Assembly: GCA_003153915.1 (NCBI GenBank) | Contig: PMBX01000078.1 | Coordinates: forward strand, 1,224 to 12,078 | From: Phycisphaerales bacterium | GTDB taxonomy: Bacteria; Planctomycetota; Phycisphaerae; SM23-33 | Direction of reading: 5' to 3' | DNA length: 10,855 nt | Shown here: positions 1 through 5,341 of the stretch, one piece after another | How the letters are laid out: each line of letters opens with the position of its first letter | Position numbering within the stretch: position 1 is the first letter of the stretch | Made by a program: the position numbers and the translations under genes | Notes under the pieces: model-generated | What the model was told of the DNA's origin: nothing | What the model saw: only the letters and a program-made list of their open reading frames with translations | Database searches by the model: none

Positions 1-651
1 AAGGCCAACGCGATCTGGCTGGTGTTGGGTCTGTTGACGGTTTACGACCTGGTTCAGAAAAGGCAGGCGCGGCTGTTCACCGCCAGGGTGTTGCTATCCA
101 TGCTTGCGTGCCTGGCTGTGGGGATATCCATCATATACGTTACGGAAGGCCAGGAAATGGTTTTCACTTTAAAGTACCTGGCGGGGCGGGTCTTTATCTA
201 CTCCTGGGAAGGCTTCAACTTTATTCTCTTGAAAAAGCTTCCTTGCGACCTGGGCTGGCAGCTTGAACGTTTTTTCTCAATCGGCGGCGTGTACGAAAGT
301 CCCGACGTCATTTTGTCGCGCGAAATAACCGGGGGGAAGAGTATACATTTCGCGGTTATTCCGACGCTATTTGGTTTTCTCTACAGGAACGGCGGGCTTC
401 CCTTGGTCGCCTGTGGTTTCCTGATCCTTGGGGCGCTCGTCCGCGGCGTTGTGCGCAGGATAGAGCGCAACTGTGGCAACGTACTGAACGCAACCGCTTG
501 GTTTTTCGTGTATTTGATGCTTTTAGATATATTCCTGGTCGGCAACGTGTTTGACGAGATACGCGGTATGGGCATTTCCGTGCTGGTGATGTACTTGGCG
601 CTTAGATTCCTCAGCGTCGTGACTTTCTCCAAGAGCCGGTCAGTCGCGTAG
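1..651 (+). CDS. C-terminal part of a polytopic membrane protein, possibly an O-antigen polymerase/ligase-like protein (5' truncated by window edge)
   Basis: The frame is open from base 1 (Lys-Ala-Asn-Ala-Ile-Trp) to a TAG at 649-651, giving 216 visible residues. The gene therefore starts outside the window; an internal GTG at 22 is not a convincing start. Visible hydrophobic segments are at about residues 4-17, 29-48, 134-150, 164-181 and 191-207. Between the second and third lies a roughly 80-residue, mostly polar stretch that is probably an outside loop, followed by a basic cytoplasmic loop (VRRIER, 151-156). A large loop near the C-terminal end of a many-span protein is typical of Wzy/WaaL-type polysaccharide polymerases and ligases. 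The convergent neighbour is a glycosyltransferase, which agrees with a polysaccharide locus. No decisive motif is visible, so it could be another polytopic protein. The stop overlaps the convergent glycosyltransferase stop by 12 bases. Confidence 0.6.
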   Translation, partial: KANAIWLVLGLLTVYDLVQKRQARLFTARVLLSMLACLAVGISIIYVTEGQEMVFTLKYLAGRVFIYSWEGFNFILLKKLPCDLGWQLERFFSIGGVYESPDVILSREITGGKSIHFAVIPTLFGFLYRNGGLPLVACGFLILGALVRGVVRRIERNCGNVLNATAWFFVYLMLLDIFLVGNVFDEIRGMGISVLVMYLALRFLSVVTFSKSRSVA

Positions 652-1710
652 TACTTTTGCATAGAACGCCTCCAGCTTGTCGGCGATGGCGTCCCAGTTG
701 TGGTTGGCCAGGGCATGTCTCTGTGCGCGGGCGGCCATCTCCCCGGCCACGGAGGGGCCGCGGATCAGGTATTGGATCTTGTCGGCAAGGTCGCCTACAT
801 CGCCGCTTCTGAATGAAACGGCGCAGCCCGATGCGGCCTCGATGTTCTCGGGGATGTCGCTGATCAGGCAGCATTTCCCATAGCTGAAGGCCTCCAACAG
901 CGAGATGGACATGCCCTCGATCTCCGATGGCTGGACGAACAGCAGGCAGTGGGACAGAAGCTCGCGCAGCAGCCGCCCGGAGACGAATCCCGGAAAGAGA
1001 ATGCGGGTATCACCGCCCGCCAGCTCGACAAGCTCCCGCTTGTATCGCTGCTCGTGCTGTGCATCGCCGGCGATGACCAACCTGCGGTCCGTATCGAGAC
1101 GGTGAAATGCCTTGATGAGGTGATGTGCGCCCTTTTCCGGTACGAGTCTGGACAGGAAGAGGATATATCCGCCGCTTGCCAGGCCCATTTCGTTGATCAA
1201 CTCCGGCTGTTCAAGCATCGGCGGGTTGACTCCGGAGGGGATGTACTCGCCGGTGACGCGGTAATTCCGCCACAGGTATTCGCTCAGGCTCTTGGATACC
1301 ACGGTGACGGAGTGGGGGAATCGCACCGACGGCCTTTCCATGAGGCGCAGGAGGAACCTGGCCGGCCCGCTCCACCGTGCGCGATTCCACTCCAGGCCGT
1401 GCCCCTGCACCACAACTCGCCGACCCGCCAGCCGCGGCAATATGCAGAACATCGCCGGTCCGAAGGCGTGAAAGTGGATGATGTCGCTCTCGGCGCGGAT
1501 CGTCTGGATGGCGGATGCCAGAAACGTGGCCGCCAGTTTCTCGACGCTCTTGTGGCGAATCGTGCCGACGGTGCGGACTTCCATGCCCCTGTAGGCGCCG
1601 CTTCGGGCTCCGTAGTGCTTCATGGCGTACACTATGACCCGATGGCCTCGGGCGGCCATGCGGCTGCCGACCTCCTCGGTGTATTTCTCGATGCCACCGC
1701 CCAGCGGCAT
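640..1710 (-). CDS. Family 4 (GT-B) glycosyltransferase, probably 5'-damaged
   Basis: Likely transfers a sugar from a nucleotide-sugar donor to a growing surface polysaccharide or lipid-linked glycan at the cytoplasmic side of the membrane. From the ATG at 1710 the protein has 356 residues. The N-terminal GT-B domain begins directly at the glycine loop (GGGIEKYTEE, 4-13), with HFHAFGP (79-85) and GHGLEW (103-108) further on. The donor domain has SRLVPEKG (187-194), with the usual Arg and Lys, and the EX7E motif EGMSISLLE (265-273), both typical of GT4 enzymes. The natural start appears to be the ATG at 1740, which would add MRI-stop-YIAVKG. That segment is the first Rossmann beta strand, and codon 4 is TGA. 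The 1710 ATG has AAGGGA immediately before it, too close for a good ribosome site. The gene is therefore either expressed as a shortened product by re-initiation, inactive, or affected by a sequence error. The body is otherwise intact. Confidence 0.85.
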   Translation of the reverse strand: MPLGGGIEKYTEEVGSRMAARGHRVIVYAMKHYGARSGAYRGMEVRTVGTIRHKSVEKLAATFLASAIQTIRAESDIIHFHAFGPAMFCILPRLAGRRVVVQGHGLEWNRARWSGPARFLLRLMERPSVRFPHSVTVVSKSLSEYLWRNYRVTGEYIPSGVNPPMLEQPELINEMGLASGGYILFLSRLVPEKGAHHLIKAFHRLDTDRRLVIAGDAQHEQRYKRELVELAGGDTRILFPGFVSGRLLRELLSHCLLFVQPSEIEGMSISLLEAFSYGKCCLISDIPENIEAASGCAVSFRSGDVGDLADKIQYLIRGPSVAGEMAARAQRHALANHNWDAIADKLEAFYAKVLRD

Positions 1711-1740
1711 TCCCTTGACGGCTATGTATCAGATACGCAT
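1652..1740 (-). repeat. Direct repeat copy A (5' end of the full glycosyltransferase gene)
   Basis: This 89-base segment matches 3120-3208 without gaps and in the same orientation, with 11 mismatches by hand count (about 88% identity). Bases 1652-1683 are identical to 3120-3151, a run of 32. The match stops exactly at the ATG on one side and after codon 30 on the other. It covers the first 30 codons of the glycosyltransferase gene, including the in-frame TGA. Confidence 0.9.
1711..1740 (-). other. Original 5' end of the glycosyltransferase gene, interrupted by TGA at codon 4
   Basis: Reading the minus strand from the ATG at 1738-1740, the codons are Met, Arg, Ile, TGA (1729-1731), Tyr, Ile, Ala, Val, Lys, Gly, then the Met at 1708-1710 that starts the remaining open frame. 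The orphan copy at 3179-3208 reads Met, Arg, Ile, Cys (TGT), Tyr, Ile, Ser, Leu, Lys, Gly in the same positions, so the TGA replaces a cysteine codon. TGA is used as the ordinary stop of this glycosyltransferase gene and of dnaB, rplI, rpsF, pth and prs here, so a general reassignment of TGA is unlikely. Confidence 0.75.
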
Positions 1741-1744
1741 GTTA

Positions 1745-1759
1745 TCGGGACACTCCCGA
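1745..1759 (-). other. Small perfect stem-loop just upstream of the glycosyltransferase ATG
   Basis: TCGGGA (1745-1750) and TCCCGA (1754-1759) form a perfect 6-base-pair stem with a 3-base loop, ending four bases before the ATG at 1740. The only Shine-Dalgarno-like sequence for that ATG, GGGAG read on the minus strand from 1757 to 1753, lies inside the stem, about 12 bases from the start. It could limit initiation at this start. It is too small to be sure it is not chance. Confidence 0.3.
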
Positions 1760-1815
1760 CAAAAAGAACTCTGGCCGTCGACACGGGGCCTTGCACGTGC
1801 TCACAGAACGGTTCC

Positions 1816-1843
1816 ATCTTACGTTCTCTGGAGGCGCCGTCAA
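1816..1843 (-). promoter_or_regulatory. Candidate sigma70-type promoter for the glycosyltransferase gene
   Basis: On the minus strand, TTGACG (1843-1838) is followed after 16 bases by TAAGAT (1821-1816), about 75 bases upstream of the ATG at 1740. The first box matches the -35 consensus at five of six positions and the second matches the -10 at four of six. It sits in the 170-base gap (1741-1910) between the methyltransferase stop and the glycosyltransferase, beside an AT-rich patch (about 1861-1875). The rest of that gap shows nothing recognisable. This is a weak call from pattern alone. Confidence 0.22.
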
Positions 1844-1910
1844 GCCGCGCATAATCGCGCCAATTTTAATTACCGGCGATTTCTCCGGGACTCTATTGAC
1901 CTTTGTATCA

Positions 1911-3035
1911 CTAAAATCGTTGACCGCTGTGTGTTGATGCCGCTCGCAGAGGCGAGTTACTTGGCCTCTGGATGATGCCCATAAAATGGGACGAAAGCAC
2001 TGGGAAAAGCAGGGCAAGCAAAATATTCAACTCTCGGAGAATTGCCCGCATCCCCTTAGCTTGGCTCGATATCCAAGATGATCGCGTATAGTAGAACTCC
2101 ACGATCTCCACATGGCTCTTACGCACGATGTCTTTGAAGTACCCAGGATCGATGGGGGTCTCGTAAGGGGAGTGAGAGTAGTCCCCGGAGTACAGCTTCT
2201 TCAATCTCCGCTTCAGCGGGCCAGGAAAACAAAGTGGGAGCCTTGTGAGGGCAAAACGGTTCGGCTCGACAACGTGAACGTGGCCCGAAGTCGTTCGAAG
2301 GAGCTCCTTTAGGGGATCTTCGATTGGCCAGATGTGATGCAGCACCTCAAAGCAAACTGCCAGTTGGAAAACCTCATCCTGGAATGGAAGTTTTCTCGCA
2401 TCGCCGCATATGCAGAAGCTGGCGCCTCTGCGCTTCAAATAGAGAAGCGATTCCAGCACGATGTCCTGCTCGATGACGTGACATCCAGCCGACAAGAACA
2501 GTTCGAGCAGTAAGTCTCTTCCAGCCCCTATGTTCAACAGGTGTTTCCCGGACAGATCGGGACAAGATCGCTGCACCAAATCAAAAAACTTACCTCGGCC
2601 GCCGGCTGTGCTGTCCTGCTCAAGTTGCTGCCTGATCTTCTCTGGTCGTCCCTCCACCAGTGCAGGGTCCGATTGCTTCCATATCTCCCAGAACGCCATC
2701 TCCCAGCTCAGTGCGTCCGGTGAAGCCGCACATTCCTCGGCAAATTGCTCCAACGCATCGCCCGTTAGATGCGCCAGACTCTTGACCTTGTTGCGAGCTG
2801 TCAATAGGCGAGAGTCATACGCGGAAGCATCCAAGAGGAGTTTTGTCCTGTTTTCGTCGATAAACATGACGGGAATGTTTTCAACGAGAGGATATCCTTT
2901 GCCGCAAGAGGTGCATGTCACCTCGCGATTGACTCTGGGAAAGCCCCTGTATTGGTCCGGAGACTGGGGTGCCCTCAAGTGCCCACCGCAATGGACGCAT
3001 CTAAGAATCTCGAAGTAGTCTTCCCATGCGTCCAT
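1911..3035 (-). CDS. Class I SAM-dependent methyltransferase with N-terminal zinc ribbon (Trm112-like)
   Basis: This is a 374-residue soluble protein, with ATG at 3035 preceded by GAGG eight bases upstream and TAG at 1911. The N-terminus holds a four-cysteine zinc ribbon: C13-x2-C16 and C41-x2-C44, the latter within CTSCGKGYPLVENIP, as in Trm112-like domains fused to methyltransferases. After a helical linker, the SAM-binding domain has motif I at about 166-173 (LLNIGAGR), an acidic residue ending the next strand (D191), GDARKLPF (211-218), and FEVLHH (229-234), typical of methyltransferase family 11. It probably methylates a sugar, lipid or small-molecule acceptor; in this context a cell-surface glycan is plausible, but no substrate can be read from the sequence. 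The gene is flanked on both sides by copies of a glycosyltransferase 5' end. The frame stays open for 23 codons above the chosen ATG with no better start. Confidence 0.85.
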   Translation of the reverse strand: MDAWEDYFEILRCVHCGGHLRAPQSPDQYRGFPRVNREVTCTSCGKGYPLVENIPVMFIDENRTKLLLDASAYDSRLLTARNKVKSLAHLTGDALEQFAEECAASPDALSWEMAFWEIWKQSDPALVEGRPEKIRQQLEQDSTAGGRGKFFDLVQRSCPDLSGKHLLNIGAGRDLLLELFLSAGCHVIEQDIVLESLLYLKRRGASFCICGDARKLPFQDEVFQLAVCFEVLHHIWPIEDPLKELLRTTSGHVHVVEPNRFALTRLPLCFPGPLKRRLKKLYSGDYSHSPYETPIDPGYFKDIVRKSHVEIVEFYYTRSSWISSQAKGMRAILRELNILLALLFPVLSSHFMGIIQRPSNSPLRAASTHSGQRF

Positions 3036-3091
3036 TCTGGCATCCTCATGTCCGGGTTCTATGATCCGGTCCCAGACATTGTTGGCGATAA

Positions 3092-3208
3092 CTACTCCAG
3101 CACATTATGCCGGTCGGGAGCGGCCATGCGGCTGCCGACCTCCTCGGTGTACTTCTCGATGCCGCCGCCAAACGGCATCCCCTTGAGCGATATATAACAA
3201 ATACGCAT
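3092..3208 (-). pseudogene. Orphan 5' remnant of a second glycosyltransferase gene
   Basis: The ATG at 3208 opens a 38-codon frame. Its first 30 codons (MRICYISLKGMPFGGG, then IEKYTEEVGSRMAA) match the start of the family-4 glycosyltransferase at 1740, with conservative changes (Ala-Val to Ser-Leu, Leu to Phe). Similarity ends abruptly at 3120. Eight unrelated codons follow, to a TAG at 3092-3094. It keeps the first Rossmann strand and the glycine loop but has no acceptor or donor domain, so it cannot be an active enzyme. An AAGGG 10 bases upstream of the ATG could serve as its ribosome site and overlaps the end of the DUF6785 gene, whose stop is only 13 bases away. It is best explained as debris of a tandem glycosyltransferase pair or of a rearrangement that placed the methyltransferase here. 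Confidence 0.75.
3120..3208 (-). repeat. Direct repeat copy B (orphan glycosyltransferase 5' end)
   Basis: This is the partner of 1652-1740, same orientation, ungapped, offset 1468 bases. The differences are mostly in the part nearest the ATG, while the distal 32 bases are identical. The pattern suggests either two diverged paralogues or a partial gene-conversion event. This copy has TGT where copy A has TGA at codon 4. Confidence 0.9.
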
Positions 3209-3221
3209 ATTGCCATGGCCC

Positions 3222-5249
3222 TTACGGTATCACGACGTACGCCGGCGGCTTGGTGCCGGTCATGCCCATGTAGGCGGCGTTGAAGGCCATGATAGCCAGT
3301 CCGCAGAGCAGTTCCCCGGCTATGACACCGATCATGAATACCTTGGCCCTTCGGTAGACCGGCGAGCCTCCCACCCGCGTGATGAGCACCTTGATCAGCC
3401 AACCGAGCATGAAGGAGTGTCCCAGCGTTTCAATAGGCGTGCCTGCCCAGACCACCACCAGCACCGGATGCAGCGGCCACCAGGTGTATCGCAACCGCAG
3501 ATAACCCAGAAGGAATACCCCCGCCATCCCGCCGCCGATCCACCAGAAAATGGCCCGCTCCGGTTTCATGTGAAGGACTCGCTCGATTGGGCTGAAATGC
3601 TGCGAGCGTTCAAGCGTTCCGCGAAACCGGAGCTCCGTCAGCACGCCGTTGACCGTGTTGTAGGCCTTCTGGGGCACCCAATAAGTGCTCCATTTGTCGG
3701 AGCGGTTACGGATGCCCGTGTTGTAGTCGATCCAGAGCACCACAGGCACGGCTATCGCAAGCGCCACGGCGTAGGCGGCGACGGATGACCAGGCCGTGCG
3801 CACCGGTTTTACGGCGAAATCATCGCAAATCTTCAGTCCGTTGACCACGAAGGGCATCAGCGCCTCTCGCGGGTTGATCGTCAGCACCGCGTTCATCAAG
3901 CAAAGGATAGCCACTACCTTGGGACCTAGCGCCTCGGCGCCAAACAGCCCAAAGATTACACCCGCCGGATACCACCATGCCTGACACCAGAACAACCCAG
4001 TTTCGGCAACGATGCGGGCCATGCCGACAAAGACAAGCAGTGTCATCAGGACGGCCATCAGCGCGAACGGCCAGTCCAGGCCCAGGCGGACCAGCCAGAC
4101 CGTGGCGGCGCCGAGGGCGATGAACAAGGCGCGGCAGGCCCAGGGATTGGCGTCGTTGCTCCCTCTGCGCAGCGAGACAGCCGCCCGGAGCGTCTGCCAA
4201 TAGTGCCACCGTCCGGTGTATAACAGGCCCAGGGCGACCCCCAGGTACCCGCCGAACATCTGCCAGTTCACCTCCCCGCCGGCCATGGACCTGTCAAGCA
4301 TTGTCACGCCTGCGGTGGCACAGACGGCGGAAAGCACCAGGAAAAACGGGCGCGCCAGGCCCAGGCTCAGCCCAACGTCGCTGGCAAGGAAGAAACTGAA
4401 TGCCACGGCGACCGGATAGATTGCAATTTGCACGAAATAATTGAAACCGGCGCTCTTGACCAGGAGGGGCCATGCTCGCCGAATCGCGGGGAACTCGAAG
4501 ATCAGCGGTATCTCTATACTGTGGGGAAACCATGCATTCAGATAGTTGATCGCCCGGATGAAGACGATGACGATTACCGCCATCCAGAACAGCTTGTCGC
4601 GGAGAACCGCCGCGGGCCTTCCGTCCTGCTGAACCAACAGGGAACTCATGAAGTCGGCGACGGGATAGCGCAGACGCTCGCTGGCGGCCCACTGCCGGTG
4701 GACGATCAGGGCAAGGGAGATCACCGCCACCGCCAGCGCAAAGACCAGCGGCAACCAGGTGGCCAGCGGCGGGGTCCACTGCTGCCAGGGGACTTTGTCC
4801 AGGCCAACCCAGCGATCCCCTCGACGCAGGCCCGTAAAGTAACCTTCGATGACTTCCGGTTCGTATCGCCCCCCGGACACCAGCATCGAGGGGGGAGCGT
4901 ATTGGAGCGCCCCGCTCCTCTGCCAGCCCGGCGTGACGCTGTTGACCTGGATCGGCACGATCGCCGAGGGAATGAACATCCGCATCAGACCGTAGCTTGG
5001 CACGCTGCACGCAACGCACGCCATCACCAATACGACGGCCAACTCACCGGAGGTAAAAGCCCAGGCGGGCTTGAGCCTGCCAAGCAGCGGATTGCCCAGC
5101 AACACGAAGACGACCATCGAACCGAACACGCTGACGGGCAAGAAGTTGCCCACAAAATTGGTCAGGTCCAGGACCATGTCATTGGCGTAAGCCAATGCCG
5201 TAACAACCCCTGCCCCAATCAACCCGATAATCACGGCACGCAGAGTCAT
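3222..5249 (-). CDS. Large polytopic membrane protein, DUF6785-type (OPT-transporter-like)
   Basis: This 675-residue protein starts at ATG 5249 and ends with TAA. It has many hydrophobic spans, the first at about 5-21, 39-52 and 69-83, then repeated pairs throughout; I estimate about a dozen or more. Recognisable points are PSYGLMR (84-90) after the third span, a soluble loop rich in Trp (about 100-165), and ERLRYPV (191-197), which resembles the motif after the first repeat of oligopeptide-transporter (OPT) family proteins. ARIVAETGLFW lies in the central part. These traits match the DUF6784/DUF6785 membrane proteins that I associate mainly with Planctomycetota and similar phyla. Transport is a reasonable guess, but substrate and mechanism are unknown. 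Only a weak ribosome site (TTGGG) is visible before the ATG. The gene lies 92 bases downstream of dnaB in the same direction, so it may be read through from the housekeeping cluster or have its own promoter. Confidence 0.85.
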   Translation of the reverse strand: MTLRAVIIGLIGAGVVTALAYANDMVLDLTNFVGNFLPVSVFGSMVVFVLLGNPLLGRLKPAWAFTSGELAVVLVMACVACSVPSYGLMRMFIPSAIVPIQVNSVTPGWQRSGALQYAPPSMLVSGGRYEPEVIEGYFTGLRRGDRWVGLDKVPWQQWTPPLATWLPLVFALAVAVISLALIVHRQWAASERLRYPVADFMSSLLVQQDGRPAAVLRDKLFWMAVIVIVFIRAINYLNAWFPHSIEIPLIFEFPAIRRAWPLLVKSAGFNYFVQIAIYPVAVAFSFFLASDVGLSLGLARPFFLVLSAVCATAGVTMLDRSMAGGEVNWQMFGGYLGVALGLLYTGRWHYWQTLRAAVSLRRGSNDANPWACRALFIALGAATVWLVRLGLDWPFALMAVLMTLLVFVGMARIVAETGLFWCQAWWYPAGVIFGLFGAEALGPKVVAILCLMNAVLTINPREALMPFVVNGLKICDDFAVKPVRTAWSSVAAYAVALAIAVPVVLWIDYNTGIRNRSDKWSTYWVPQKAYNTVNGVLTELRFRGTLERSQHFSPIERVLHMKPERAIFWWIGGGMAGVFLLGYLRLRYTWWPLHPVLVVVWAGTPIETLGHSFMLGWLIKVLITRVGGSPVYRRAKVFMIGVIAGELLCGLAIMAFNAAYMGMTGTKPPAYVVIP

Positions 5250-5317
5250 GCGATACCCAAACCAGTCAAACCGTTTCAGCCCGGAGGCATCCTACTGTGC
5301 CCATAACTGCATGGGGA

Positions 5318-5334
5318 GGGCAAGTTGCTCGCCC
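5318..5334 (-). other. Stem-loop just after dnaB
   Basis: On the minus strand, GGGCGAG-CAA-CTTGCCC can form a 7-base-pair stem (one G-T wobble) with a 3-base loop, starting 8 bases after the dnaB stop. It is not followed by a run of T, so it does not qualify as a standard intrinsic terminator. It could stabilise the dnaB mRNA end or assist termination before the DUF6785 gene. The rest of the 92-base gap shows nothing clear. Confidence 0.3.
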
Positions 5335-5341
5335 AACCCGC

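Noticed and set aside
1729..1731. General reassignment of TGA to an amino acid
   Set aside because: TGA is the natural terminator of dnaB, rplI, rpsF, pth, prs and this glycosyltransferase itself, at the expected protein ends.
949..1854. 301-codon plus-strand open frame antisense to the glycosyltransferase
   Set aside because: It is the complement of a clearly recognisable GT4 enzyme in GC-rich DNA; its translation has no domain-like pattern and runs into the intergenic gap.
1742..2017. 91-codon minus-strand frame crossing the methyltransferase 3' end and the gap
   Set aside because: It overlaps the real methyltransferase C-terminus in another frame and lacks protein-like features or a ribosome site.
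1652..3208. Direct repeats as ends of an insertion sequence or integron-like element
   Set aside because: The repeats are coding sequence of a glycosyltransferase; there is no transposase or integrase, no terminal inverted repeat and no target duplication visible.
3046..3402. 118-codon minus-strand frame spanning the end of the DUF6785 gene and the remnant
   Set aside because: It is out of frame with both and highly basic, with no recognisable domain; the remnant and DUF6785 frames explain the region better.
4428..5306. 292-codon plus-strand open frame antisense to the DUF6785 gene
   Set aside because: The translation is rich in Gln, His, Arg and Asp with no hydrophobic or motif structure, as expected for the complement of a membrane protein gene.
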